DNA from: RGIG3528 sp964653855
Lineage (GTDB): Bacteria; Bacillota; Clostridia; Lachnospirales; Lachnospiraceae
DNA length: 64,000 bases
Direction of reading: 5' to 3'
Assembly (NCBI GenBank): GCA_964653855.1
Contig: CAZZFV010000006.1
Location: forward strand, 1 to 64,000
Each line of letters opens with the position of its first letter. Within the stretch, counting starts at the first letter, position 1. This document shows, piece after piece, positions 18,054 through 26,489 of this stretch. The position numbers and the translations under genes are program-made. The notes under the pieces are model-generated. The model saw only the letters and a program-made list of their open reading frames with translations, had not been told where the DNA came from and did no database searches.

Positions 18054-19085
18054 TTATTTGTAATCAAATTCTTCCAAATCGTCAATGCTTACAACCGGAG
18101 TTGTTTCTTTGATTTCTTCAAAATCTTCAAGCAAATCCATCTCGTTTACGGGTTTTACTCCGTCAAGCTTTGCGGGCAAAATAGATTGTAATTTAATTAT
18201 TCCGGAGTTTGCAATCGCCTCCACATCATTTCCTGAAAATTTATCGCAAGACTTATATCCGTGTCCTTTGCAATAATCATTAAGTTCTTTTTCGTATTTT
18301 TCTTTTTCGCTCAATATTTTTTTTCGTATTTGACAACTTGTTCTGCTAAAAAAATACATTTCCTTAAGAATATCCCTTGTGAGTATATCAAGCTCTGCCA
18401 AAGACTCGTGCACTTTTTGAGAAGTGAAGTTTCGGTCAGCCTTATCGTAAGGGTCTTCTCCGATAGTTTGTTCCGTTAAATAATTAATTTCTTTTACACC
18501 TCTCTCTTGAAATTCTTCGAGAGAGTCCATATTTTCCAAGAAATTAACTGCGTTTAAAACGGCAGAAATTACGGTTAACGACGCTCCTGTTATTGTGTGT
18601 ATTTCCGTTACGGTTAATCCCGGGGTTTTTATCCCTTCAGGCTTTCCTGCTTTTTTTAAAGCAATATCAATGTCCGTCCTTCTTTGATTGTAATAAATTG
18701 TTTCTTGTGATATTAAACAGTAATATTCTCGTCTTTCACGCTGAATTAATATCATTGAAAAATCCAACGGAGTATATAAGCTTTTTTCCGAAACTCTCGG
18801 ATAATAATTTTTTATATAACGAATTACCGTATCTCGAATATCGTTAACGATTGTGTTTGAATTATTTAATGTTGCGCACGCCTGAATGATATATCTGTTG
18901 ATATGCCTTATGACTTCTTTATAGTAAGTCTCGGCAATTACCCCGTTTACCGGACTACCGGCATCACGCCAAGCTTTGTGCATCGGCATAATTGTTTTTT
19001 CCATTGTTTCTTTCATATGCGTGAGTTCGTGGTCGGTCAACCCGCCCTTAAAGAACTCAAACCCTTCACATTCGTATTTTCCCAT
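18054..19085 (-). CDS. hypothetical soluble helical protein
   Basis: The reading frame extends to 19169, but the first 28 codons coincide with a consensus promoter, so I start at the ATG at 19085 (MGKYECEGF). An AAAGGA lies 13 bases upstream, a rather long spacing. The product is 343 aa, predicted mostly helical, with no membrane segment and a highly acidic C-terminus (DLLEDFEEIKETTPVVSIDDLEEFDYK). The centre includes a hydrophobic GASLTVISAVLNAVNFLE stretch. I do not recognise the family. It is transcribed alone between the par operon and the candidate oriT repeat. Confidence 0.6.
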   Translation of the reverse strand: MGKYECEGFEFFKGGLTDHELTHMKETMEKTIMPMHKAWRDAGSPVNGVIAETYYKEVIRHINRYIIQACATLNNSNTIVNDIRDTVIRYIKNYYPRVSEKSLYTPLDFSMILIQRERREYYCLISQETIYYNQRRTDIDIALKKAGKPEGIKTPGLTVTEIHTITGASLTVISAVLNAVNFLENMDSLEEFQERGVKEINYLTEQTIGEDPYDKADRNFTSQKVHESLAELDILTRDILKEMYFFSRTSCQIRKKILSEKEKYEKELNDYCKGHGYKSCDKFSGNDVEAIANSGIIKLQSILPAKLDGVKPVNEMDLLEDFEEIKETTPVVSIDDLEEFDYK

Positions 19086-19140
19086 AAGTTTTTTGATTTC
19101 CTTTCTTGCTAATTTTTTATATTGTTTTACTACAAAATAT

Positions 19141-19169
19141 ATTATAGCAAAAAAGTTTGCACAAGTCAA
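19141..19169 (-). promoter_or_regulatory. consensus promoter of the 343-aa gene
   Basis: Minus-strand TTGACT, 17-base spacer TGTGCAAACTTTTTTGC, TATAAT. It lies 56 bases upstream of the ATG at 19085 and rules out the longer reading frame. Confidence 0.88.
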
Positions 19170-19223
19170 ACAGAAAACGCTTTATAACAGCTATTTACAA
19201 AAAAAAAAAAAATAAAATGTAAT

Positions 19224-19411
19224 TTAACTTTCCCTTTTGAATTTTGATATTTCATTACCAGATAAATTATTAATATCTTTTCCTATTTGTGAGGCATATT
19301 TATAGGCTTCGAGAATACTAAAACCGATAGTTACTTTTTCGCCTATATTATATTTTTTATATAATCATCTAATATTTTTTGTTTTGCTTTTATATCACTT
19401 TTATTCTTCAT
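19224..19411 (-). pseudogene. frameshifted small gene remnant
   Basis: A GAAGG ribosome site and ATG at 19411 open a frame (MKNKSDIKAKQKILDDYIKN) that hits TAG after about 22 codons. In another frame, from the AT-rich tract around 19340, the sequence continues sensibly as GEKVTIGFSILEAYKYASQ and ends at 19224. One indel in the tract TATATAAAAAATATAATATA would restore a ~62-aa protein. It is probably a recently broken small gene; two overlapping peptides are the alternative. The product is not recognised. Confidence 0.5.
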
Positions 19412-19424
19412 TTATTTATACCTT

Positions 19425-19540
19425 CGAGAGCCCCTTTACAATCCAAAATATGGCGTTTGTCAATTTTATTGATGTTTTCTCGTCTCAAAGTTAACCAAGC
19501 GTCAGATTTCGAAAATTTTGGGGTTCTCGGCTGTGTTATA
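19425..19540 (+). repeat. left copy of ~105-bp direct repeat, candidate oriT
   Basis: The last 19 bases (19520-19538, GGGGTTCTCGGCTGTGTTA) are identical to 24253-24271, and similarity extends upstream through CTCGTCT, AACAAG-like and CCAAA segments. The copy continues TGTGTTATAC, resembling the nick region of MobV plasmids such as pMV158 (GTG/TTATAC, from memory). Together with the right copy it brackets the relaxase, lipoprotein and second TadA genes. Confidence 0.55.
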
Positions 19541-19583
19541 CGTTTTGTGTGCGTGATGTAAAAAAAAACAGGGTTGCAACAAA

Positions 19584-21395
19584 TCAAACTCTTTTATAAA
19601 TACACTTGTAAATCATATCTTGTTTTTCTTCATCAAATTTTTCTATTTCGGATATTTCTTGCACTTTAAAATTTTTCAAAAACACAAGGGTTTGAAAAGA
19701 TGCCAACATTCTTTTTGCCGCAACAACGTCCTTCGCATATCCTCGCTGAGCAAGGTCGGCCATTTTATTTACAACTTCCGTTGATGAATTACTGTGGATT
19801 GTTATTGCGGTACGGCATCCGGAGTTGGAGAGGGTAATTGCCGAGCAAATTTCTGCGCCTTTTGCTTCGCCAATAACAAAAACGTTAGCCCCGGCGACAA
19901 GAGCAAGAGAACCCAGTTCTTCAAGTGATACATTCGGATAACCCGGTTTATTATTAATTATGTGTTCAAAAATAACTCCCTTGCGGTATGTAAACAACTC
20001 GTCATTTTCTTGTATCACAAGAATTTCTGCGGATTGTTCGTATCCTTCTTCAAGCAAAGCATTGAGAAGAACGGTTTTGCCCGAACCCGGCCCTCCCGCA
20101 ATTACAATTCCGCGGCTGTTTTTGCAACAATCCAGTAAATATTCTTTGACTTTGGGTTCAAGCATATTTCTTTCAACAAGGTCGTCCAATAATAATTTTT
20201 TTCTCCATATTTTTCGTATATGAAGACACGGAACATCCGTTGATGTCACATATCCATTTATCAAAGAAAATCTTAAGATATAATCATCATCGCCTGTGTC
20301 GGTAAAAGTTTGTATCGGAACATTCTCGCTAATATTGTTACGGATTATTATTCCCTTAATAAATCTTTCATAATCGTCTCTATCGACAAAAGTTAAATTG
20401 GTTATATAGGCGTTTCCCCTTACTCGACATCTTATTGCATCCCAATCGGTTATTTTTATATCAGTTACCTGCGGGTCGTTTATCAAATCTTGCAAAATAT
20501 ACATTTGATATAAAGCCCGATACACTTTACTGAGTAATGCGGGAAGGTCTTCCATAGCCAAATCCCCGACCTTGACTATATTTTCATAAGCGTATTTTTT
20601 TATTACGTCCATAAATTTTTGATAAGACTGTTTGCCGAGTTCCAATGTATCAAAATACGAGTACCGTTCTGTGCCGTTCACATATCTCATTATATTTTTA
20701 AAAGCTCGGTTAAAATCTTCGTAAGAGCCGTTGAGTTTAATCATCATATCCGTAGTTTTAAGGTCGTAAATCAAATCCATTGACTCAGCCGGATTTTTTA
20801 TATGATTCGGCTCGTATTCTTCCAGCCGGTTCAGAAACGGCTTTTCTTCACTTGCTTGCTCAAAAATCTCTTGTTGGTAAGAAATTTTGTTATTGTGCGT
20901 TTTTTGCATTTCGTCCGTAACAACAAAGCTTTGAACTTCGTCGGGAATTATTAAATTCCCGCAGATTTTTTGTTCCGGTTCTTCCGATATTTCCTGAATG
21001 GGGTCGTCTATATACTCAAAAAATCCTGCTGCATTAAATTTTGAACCGTAAACTCTTATTAACGCGGTTACTTGAATACTTTCCGAGTAAACGGCGGCGG
21101 AAATTGATAAAAAATCGGTATCGGAAGACACCGAGTCTATATAATCTTTTACTTTTTGACAGGCAATTTTCCTGCCAAATTCGGTTGATACGGCAAAAAT
21201 AGCTAATGTTAACGGATTTACCCATTCTCCGTCGTTATCCGGGATAATCTCCGATAATTCAACATATGACGAATTTTTTGCATACGGAAACAGCTCGAAC
21301 GTCTCAAACGTACTTCTGTATTCATCTTCAAGTTTTATTAAGGCGTTTTTTGACGTAACGGCAAATTGTTTAAAAGGTAAATTGTTTTCCGGCAT
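19584..21395 (-). CDS. second TadA/CpaF-type secretion ATPase
   Basis: Protein of 603 aa. A long N-terminal region of about 210 residues with unassigned motifs precedes a typical TadA core: helical domain (LIYDLKTTDMMIKLNG), linker, RIxxIPxLHIRKI segment, Walker A GGPGSGKT near residue 434, an Asp-box/Walker B-like stretch (VFVIGEAKGAEI) and a His box (TAITIHSNSSTEVVNKMADLA). It is closer to canonical CpaF than the ATPase at 11485. It forms a pair with the upstream lipoprotein and lacks its own platform gene, so it may serve the same pilus, for example as a retraction or alternative motor, or a degraded second system. Confidence 0.85.
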   Translation of the reverse strand: MPENNLPFKQFAVTSKNALIKLEDEYRSTFETFELFPYAKNSSYVELSEIIPDNDGEWVNPLTLAIFAVSTEFGRKIACQKVKDYIDSVSSDTDFLSISAAVYSESIQVTALIRVYGSKFNAAGFFEYIDDPIQEISEEPEQKICGNLIIPDEVQSFVVTDEMQKTHNNKISYQQEIFEQASEEKPFLNRLEEYEPNHIKNPAESMDLIYDLKTTDMMIKLNGSYEDFNRAFKNIMRYVNGTERYSYFDTLELGKQSYQKFMDVIKKYAYENIVKVGDLAMEDLPALLSKVYRALYQMYILQDLINDPQVTDIKITDWDAIRCRVRGNAYITNLTFVDRDDYERFIKGIIIRNNISENVPIQTFTDTGDDDYILRFSLINGYVTSTDVPCLHIRKIWRKKLLLDDLVERNMLEPKVKEYLLDCCKNSRGIVIAGGPGSGKTVLLNALLEEGYEQSAEILVIQENDELFTYRKGVIFEHIINNKPGYPNVSLEELGSLALVAGANVFVIGEAKGAEICSAITLSNSGCRTAITIHSNSSTEVVNKMADLAQRGYAKDVVAAKRMLASFQTLVFLKNFKVQEISEIEKFDEEKQDMIYKCIYKRV

Positions 21396-21410
21396 AGATT
21401 ATTCCTTTCA

Positions 21411-22940
21411 TCAATTCGAATTTTCTTGAACGGAAGTGTTGTTGGCTTCGAGTGTGGCAACGGCTTTTGTATAATAATCAGGTTGCTCTTGAAGAATTGT
21501 TATATATCCCGGCCCGAAAAAATCGTCTTTAAAAATATCTATACTTGCGATATATTCAATAGCTTCTTCCGATATTGCATCTGATTTCGTAATATGAATT
21601 TTGGCTGTTCCCGCAGACGTTTTAATATTGGCGACGTATAAATACCAATCGTTTTCGTAATACAACGGCATTTCGTAAAATTTACCATCAGGCGTTTCAA
21701 GAAATACGGAAAACGCCCAATAAAGGCTTTTCGGCTGTCTCGGTATATATGCTTTGTCGAGTTGTACGCACATTGTTCCTTCACTTACCGGAAACTCAAA
21801 CATCGTTTCGTCTGCTGACGTGTATCTCGTATATTCGTAACATTCAAGAATATAGTTATAACAATCATAAAATTCGTATGCCACAGCGGTTCCCGTCTCT
21901 TTCACCGTTGTTGCAACAGGCGGAACAGAAGCTGAATAGGCGGAAGGTTCGCTTTGCTTCGTAGGAGTCGGCGTCGGAATCGCTGTTACGATTTTTATAT
22001 TTTCGTTATTGAGGGAACTTTTTTCTTCATCAGATGTATTTTCGCCGTCGTTTTTGTTATTGGCGGAATTTTCGGTATACGAGTCAGATAAAACAGTCGT
22101 ATTTCCTTCATCATCTATCCAACCGATTTTGGTTTGATTCGGAATATTAAGGTTGTCGGGGTCTGAACTGCTTTCATTACAGTAAAAGAAAACACCGACT
22201 CCGTTAATCATATAAATTCCGGAGTTCCAATCATTCGGAATAGCAATTTCTATTACATCTCCCGTTATATACTCGTAATCCATTGACACATATGTCTCTG
22301 CGGAACCTAACGCTCTTATGTTTGCACAAAATGTAAACTCGTTTTTAACCGTACCGTTATATACAACGGCGGCATATGATTTATCAACCGTAAGACCGGT
22401 TAAAAGTCCGTACTTGTTTACATTACCGAACAATGTATTTTGACGTAATTCTATTCCGCCTATCGAGTCGATAACGACATAATCGTTATCTCTGAAATTA
22501 TTGAGAGCGTCTGTATCTCCGCCGGGATAAGTGAGTTTTTTATTTGTTTCCGTAGACAAATAAACCCGCCCACTTGCCAAATAACTAAGGTTTCTTACTC
22601 CTATTGTGTAACCAAGGTCGTAAAATCTTTCCCAATAAAAAAGTTCGGAAAAATCTTTGGGCGTATAATAAATAAGCTGTGCGCCGCCGTACAGATAAGG
22701 AACTCCGTCCAATTTATTGTTATCCCAGATAATTCGGTCGGTACTGGGAGAAGTTACGATAGCGTCTTCAAATGTATTTTCCGGCATATACAATTCTTCA
22801 CACGTGCCGTAAGTGGGGTTGTAAATATAATATTTTCCTTCTTCCAGATTGCCGAGTGTGCTGACAGTTTCCTTCTGAGAGCAACCTGTCAGACAAAGAA
22901 AAAAGGGTAAAACAAAGAGAAATAAAAATAATTTTCTCAT
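21411..22940 (-). CDS. surface lipoprotein with disordered Thr/Pro linker
   Basis: Protein of 509 aa. The signal peptide ends in a lipobox, LTGC (Cys20), giving an outward-facing lipoprotein. An N-terminal domain rich in Tyr/Asn (to about residue 285) is followed by a low-complexity Asn/Glu/Ser region, a TPTPTPTK linker and a C-terminal beta-rich domain. No family is recognised. It is 15 bases upstream of the second TadA-like gene, suggesting a partner role at the cell surface. The Pro/Thr linker resembles that of the adhesin at 6417-8849, a hint of common domain shuffling. Confidence 0.65.
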   Translation of the reverse strand: MRKLFLFLFVLPFFLCLTGCSQKETVSTLGNLEEGKYYIYNPTYGTCEELYMPENTFEDAIVTSPSTDRIIWDNNKLDGVPYLYGGAQLIYYTPKDFSELFYWERFYDLGYTIGVRNLSYLASGRVYLSTETNKKLTYPGGDTDALNNFRDNDYVVIDSIGGIELRQNTLFGNVNKYGLLTGLTVDKSYAAVVYNGTVKNEFTFCANIRALGSAETYVSMDYEYITGDVIEIAIPNDWNSGIYMINGVGVFFYCNESSSDPDNLNIPNQTKIGWIDDEGNTTVLSDSYTENSANNKNDGENTSDEEKSSLNNENIKIVTAIPTPTPTKQSEPSAYSASVPPVATTVKETGTAVAYEFYDCYNYILECYEYTRYTSADETMFEFPVSEGTMCVQLDKAYIPRQPKSLYWAFSVFLETPDGKFYEMPLYYENDWYLYVANIKTSAGTAKIHITKSDAISEEAIEYIASIDIFKDDFFGPGYITILQEQPDYYTKAVATLEANNTSVQENSN

Positions 22941-23064
22941 AACAAAAAAAATCCTTTCGCATTAAAATTTTATTGTGACAAACACATAATAGAATAAATT
23001 TTCTTTTTTTTCTGTCAAATAATAAGTATGACAAATTTATTTTTGACTTGAAAGGAAATACAGA

Positions 23065-24120
23065 ATGAGAATTACTTTGCATTGTGAAAAAATGGATAGT
23101 CGGGGGATACATAACGACCGAAATTTTAAATATTATCGTAGTCACATAGACCCCGAAAAATCAAAAGATAATCTTTATTGGAAATACGATACAAGAACGA
23201 CTTTTTCACAAGATGCGTTCGAAGAAGAAACCCAAGCGAGATTCAAAAGTACGGAAATGGCTTATTATGCAGATAAGTTTTCCGCCCATTTATCAGACCA
23301 AAATTCGAGATATAACGAAGCGAGACAATATGCGAGAATTTCAACTATGGCTCAATTTTATTCGCATACATACCGCCGCCCACAAGACGTAATACTCCAA
23401 ATAGGTGATAAATTCAAATCGGCTTCACCTGAACAATTATGGGATTGCGCTCTTGATTATATTTCAAAATTCGAGTCTCAATACGGAAAATATTGTAAAG
23501 TTCTTGATGCAGCCTTACACGTTGATGAAGAAGGTGCGCCTCACGTCCATTTAAGACGGGTGTGGTTTGGAAAAGATGCTCACGGATTTGATTGTCCGTC
23601 GATAAATGCGGCAATAAAAAAATTTGCCGACGATAATAATATTCCCGCAGGAACATCTGTCCAAACAATAAATAAGCGAATTTTAGCTGACGAAAGAAAG
23701 CTCTTTACACAAATATGTCAGAAAAAAATTCCTGATTTGGTTTTGGAAACAAGCCCGCTTCCGAAAAGGAATAGGGTGTCCGTTAAAGATTATAAACAGA
23801 TTACAGAAGAAGTCGGAAGTAAGTATTCCGAAAGAATATATATGCTTGAACACAACAGGGCGCAGCTTGATAATAAAATAAAAATTCTTGAAGATGAATT
23901 AAATTCAAGCAAAGAAGTCAATTCTGCTATTAAACAGCAGATTGATTGGGCGGAAAATGCTATTTGTAAGCTTTTTTATGATGAAAAAGCTATTAGAAGA
24001 AAATACAGAGACGAACTTGAAAAAATCAGACGTAATCAGGTATCGGCTAAAGAAAAAAACGAGATTTTAAGGAACATCTATTACAAGGAATACCATAATG
24101 AGCGGGTTATTTCCAGGTAA
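23065..24120 (+). CDS. MobV/Pre-family relaxase
   Basis: Protein of 351 aa. The N-terminus carries a MobV motif I-like stretch (HNDRNFKYYRSHIDPEKSKDN) and the centre the histidine triad motif III, HVDEEGAPHVHLRR, matching the HxDExxPHxH signature of Mob_Pre relaxases, which nick oriT through a histidine or tyrosine nucleophile. The C-terminal 120 residues are a coiled coil, as in plasmid recombination enzymes. An AAAGGA ribosome site precedes the ATG. The candidate oriT repeat begins about 50 bases after the stop. Tn1549-like T4SS loci normally use MobP relaxases, so this MobV protein may be the main relaxase or a second, mobilisation-type one. Confidence 0.8.
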   Translation: MRITLHCEKMDSRGIHNDRNFKYYRSHIDPEKSKDNLYWKYDTRTTFSQDAFEEETQARFKSTEMAYYADKFSAHLSDQNSRYNEARQYARISTMAQFYSHTYRRPQDVILQIGDKFKSASPEQLWDCALDYISKFESQYGKYCKVLDAALHVDEEGAPHVHLRRVWFGKDAHGFDCPSINAAIKKFADDNNIPAGTSVQTINKRILADERKLFTQICQKKIPDLVLETSPLPKRNRVSVKDYKQITEEVGSKYSERIYMLEHNRAQLDNKIKILEDELNSSKEVNSAIKQQIDWAENAICKLFYDEKAIRRKYRDELEKIRRNQVSAKEKNEILRNIYYKEYHNERVISR

Positions 24121-24145
24121 TAAGTCTTCGTGGACAGCAAATTCC

Positions 24146-24273
24146 GGGGATTTTTTAAAAAACCTCAAAAAATGCCCCAAATTTGCGTTGCTTTTCGTTA
24201 TTGGATAAAATCTCGTCTAATAATAAACAAGTGCCAAATTTTGGATTTTAGAGGGGTTCTCGGCTGTGTTAGA
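24146..24273 (+). repeat. right copy of direct repeat with hairpin, candidate oriT
   Basis: A stem (GGGGATTTTTT pairing with AAAAAATGCCCC, one bulge) at 24146-24178 overlaps the start of the repeat. The repeat then runs to GGGGTTCTCGGCTGTGTTA (24253-24271) with a CCAAATTTTGG palindrome just upstream. It lies immediately downstream of the MobV-type relaxase gene, a common oriT position for recombination-mobilisation modules. The nick is proposed at GTG/TTA by analogy with pMV158. Confidence 0.55.
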
Positions 24274-24298
24274 AATATAATTATATAACGGGCAAAAA

Positions 24299-24332
24299 AA
24301 GAGAAGCTTTTTACGGCTTCTCAATTTTTTTA
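24299..24332 (-). terminator. terminator of the DUF5688-like gene
   Basis: On the minus strand, GAGAAGC, loop CGTAAAAA, GCTTCTC, then T7, overlapping the end of the gene. The A-rich arm makes it usable in both directions. Confidence 0.85.
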
Positions 24333-25217
24333 TGCAATTTTTTTGATTTTTTTCTCCTTTCTCGTGTACTCATACACGCTGTCGGAGAGCTTGTCTTCGG
24401 GCGACAATTCCTCCCTGTTTACTGACGTTACCATTTGTAATAACCAATCGGGTGCCCCTTTTGATTGTCTTACAACAATAACTTCGTGTATGGAACAAGG
24501 AAGAATGTATAAATCTTCCTCCCAAACTTCCGAGATTTCCTTGAAAGTTTCAAGACCCGGATACGCCATAACCGACGCACCCGCTTTTCGCTCCGAGTTT
24601 GTTATGACGAGCATCGGCTCATCATAACAATCACTTATATCCGGGATATCCATTTCCGGATATAAGCCGGTCGATTTTATCATCGACCATACTCCGTCAA
24701 CGACTGCCGGATACTTTTGTAAAGTATTTTCTGTGGCAATCGCATCGATTTCCTCGACGGATTTTTTCCACGTTTTTAACATAGGAGGAGTAATGATTGT
24801 ACTCCCCTTTGTGTTATCGTCTAATTCGAATTGTATTCGATAGACCTTACACAAATCCGTTTCCGGAATCGGGGTTTTAACGGCGATTTCGTTTTTTCCG
24901 TTAACAACCTCAAAAACGATGCAGTCTTTGACTGTATCAAAATCATTAATGCTGTTAACCGCCTTAACGATATCTCTATCAAGAGACTCGTTAATGACCT
25001 CGACCATTGCTTTAACGGCATCTTCGGGGAAATTTTCGTATTTGGAAAAATACCAATTCAAATACACTATTGGAGAAAAACTTTTCCCCGTTTTTACTGT
25101 TACGGCGGGTAATTTTACGCCGTTGTTTTTGGTAACTTCGGTTAACTCGACGTTACCTTCGCCGTAAACTTTTTCAAGTCCGGCTTTTACAAAGTTCTTG
25201 AAATTTTCAAATTGCAT
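24330..25217 (-). CDS. DUF5688-like protein
   Basis: Start chosen at the ATG at 25217, 7 bases after AAGGAGG, giving 295 aa; an in-frame TTG at 25223 lies too close to that site. The protein is soluble. Its central and C-terminal parts (DEPMLVITNSERKAGASVMAYPG, LYILPCSIHEVIVVRQS) resemble DUF5688 proteins common in Lachnospiraceae plasmids and elements. The molecular role of the family is unknown to me. It is a single-gene unit with the TCTTCTAT motif 43 bases upstream and a terminator behind it. Confidence 0.65.
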   Translation of the reverse strand: MQFENFKNFVKAGLEKVYGEGNVELTEVTKNNGVKLPAVTVKTGKSFSPIVYLNWYFSKYENFPEDAVKAMVEVINESLDRDIVKAVNSINDFDTVKDCIVFEVVNGKNEIAVKTPIPETDLCKVYRIQFELDDNTKGSTIITPPMLKTWKKSVEEIDAIATENTLQKYPAVVDGVWSMIKSTGLYPEMDIPDISDCYDEPMLVITNSERKAGASVMAYPGLETFKEISEVWEEDLYILPCSIHEVIVVRQSKGAPDWLLQMVTSVNREELSPEDKLSDSVYEYTRKEKKIKKIA

Positions 25218-25259
25218 AGGCAATCCTCCTTGAAAAAATAATTTTTAGATATTGAAGTT

Positions 25260-25267
25260 ATAGAAGA
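25260..25267 (-). promoter_or_regulatory. TCTTCTAT upstream motif (minus strand)
   Basis: Minus-strand TTTTTTTTCTTCTAT, 43 bases upstream of the start at 25217. Member of the motif set described in findings. Confidence 0.45.
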
Positions 25268-25401
25268 AAAAAAAGAGGGTTCATAAAAGAAATGATTTTG
25301 GGAAGAAAATTATTATTACGAGAAAAGATTATTAAGAAAAATCAGCGGGCTTCTTTTACAAAGCAAAAATTATTATTAGCGGGTTTTATAAATAAAAAGG
25401 A

Positions 25402-25641
25402 CAGTCGGATATTATTTTTAGCGATTTGTAGCTAACACTACAAATCAGCAGTCGGATAAAAGGGAAAGATATTTATAAAAAAGTGGTACTTTATAACACA
25501 GTAACGATTTTTAGCAAAACAGACCTATTCATCATTACTGCTTTGTCCTTTTTCAGCTTTTTTTCATCATTTTTATATAGAACAGCCTTTATTTCTATCG
25601 CTATAAATTATTACTTTTTTATGTAACGATTTATAGCAATA
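25402..25641 (+). repeat. intergenic repeat cluster upstream of gam
   Basis: Within a ~490-base gene-free stretch (25218-25705), a 17-mer GTAACGATTTWTAGCAA occurs at 25501-25517 and 25623-25639, with a diverged copy at 25418-25434 and an inverted copy at 25596-25614. The last two arms form an imperfect palindrome around TTTTTTAT. A separate hairpin (GATTTGTAG/CTACAAATC, 25423-25446) is flanked by two CAGTCGGATA repeats (25402, 25449). It could be an operator array, a second origin-like element or a centromere. Confidence 0.6.
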
Positions 25642-25657
25642 AGTAGGCAAAACTTTT

Positions 25658-25665
25658 TCTTCTAT
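25658..25665 (+). promoter_or_regulatory. TCTTCTAT upstream motif
   Basis: ACTTTTTCTTCTAT, 40 bases upstream of the gam start at 25706. Member of the motif set described in findings. Confidence 0.4.
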
Positions 25666-25705
25666 GTTTTTTTATATCCAAAAAATTCACAAGGAGGAAA
25701 ACAAA

Positions 25706-26287
25706 ATGGATAATTTAGAACTTGAAAATTTTCCTGAATTTGAATTTGATGGCGAATCAAAAAATCAGGAAAATGTCAGCGAGCAGCATCTCGCTGACAA
25801 GCAAGACAAATTCGTTATTGATAATGACCGAGTCGCCGATTGGGCGATTAGAATCATCAAAAATAACGAAAAGGAACGTGACAGACTTGTTAATTTGGCA
25901 GAGGAACAAATTGCTGAATTGACAGAGCAAAAAGAAAAGGCAGAAAAAAGATGCGAACAACAAAACGCATTTTTAAAATCCTGCCTTTTTGAGTATTTTG
26001 CGAATGTTCCACATTCGGTAACGAAAACACAGGAAAGCTATCGCTTAATAGCGGGCACTCTTGTGTTCAAACCGTCACAGAACAAAATCGAACACAACGA
26101 TGATGTTCTTATAAACAATCTTGACGGAACGGAATACCTCAAGATTAAAAAGACGGTAGATTGGGCGAATTACAAAAAGACGCTCGCTATTGTTGACGGA
26201 AACGTTATCAATACCGAAACCGGTGAAATTATTGAGGGCTGCAAAGTCACTCAAACAGAGCCGAGTTTTTTGGTAAAAACAAACTAA
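25706..26287 (+). CDS. Gam-like host-nuclease inhibitor
   Basis: Start at the ATG at 25706 after AAGGAGG, giving 193 aa. It has an acidic N-terminus, then VDWAI-type helix start (RVADWAIRIIKNNEKERDRL), a long coiled coil (EEQIAELTEQKEKAEKRCEQQNAF), and a C-terminal half with TKTQESYRLIAGTLVFK and VDWANYKKTLAIVDG. These are features of the Mu Gam / host-nuclease inhibitor family, Ku-like dimers that bind double-strand ends and block RecBCD/AddAB. On a conjugative plasmid it would protect linear intermediates. It is a single gene between the repeat cluster and the replication origin. Confidence 0.75.
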   Translation: MDNLELENFPEFEFDGESKNQENVSEQHLADKQDKFVIDNDRVADWAIRIIKNNEKERDRLVNLAEEQIAELTEQKEKAEKRCEQQNAFLKSCLFEYFANVPHSVTKTQESYRLIAGTLVFKPSQNKIEHNDDVLINNLDGTEYLKIKKTVDWANYKKTLAIVDGNVINTETGEIIEGCKVTQTEPSFLVKTN

Positions 26288-26323
26288 AAAAAGAGGGAAG
26301 GTCTTTGGGCCTTCTCTTTTTTT
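26286..26323 (+). terminator. gam terminator
   Basis: AGAGGGAAGG, loop TCTTTGG, GCCTTCTCT, then T7, directly after the gam stop codon. Confidence 0.9.
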
Positions 26324-26391
26324 ATTGACATTTCTTTTCAGTCAGTCTCATAACCACGACTACCATTTTATTTACGTAGTAGTGGTAGTAG

Positions 26392-26443
26392 TATCTCTTG
26401 TTTTATATCTTGTTTTATTAAATAAATATATCTCTTGTTATAT
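26392..26443 (+). other. AT-rich DNA-unwinding region of the origin
   Basis: A 52-base tract of nearly pure A/T containing three related 11-mers (TATCTCTTGTT twice, TATCTTGTT once) sits about 45 bases before the first iteron. Such repeated AT-rich 11-13-mers beside iterons are typical duplex-unwinding elements. A GTAGTGGTAGTAGT region just upstream partly pairs with CCACGACTACC. No convincing DnaA box was found. Confidence 0.55.
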
Positions 26444-26489
26444 CCCCCCCATGAAAGTCGCTTGCGGCAAGGGCTACGAGATTTTACTT

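Noticed and set aside
18054..19169. Longer 371-aa version of the minus-strand gene
   Set aside because: Its first codons coincide with a TTGACT-17-TATAAT promoter, so translation must start at 19085.
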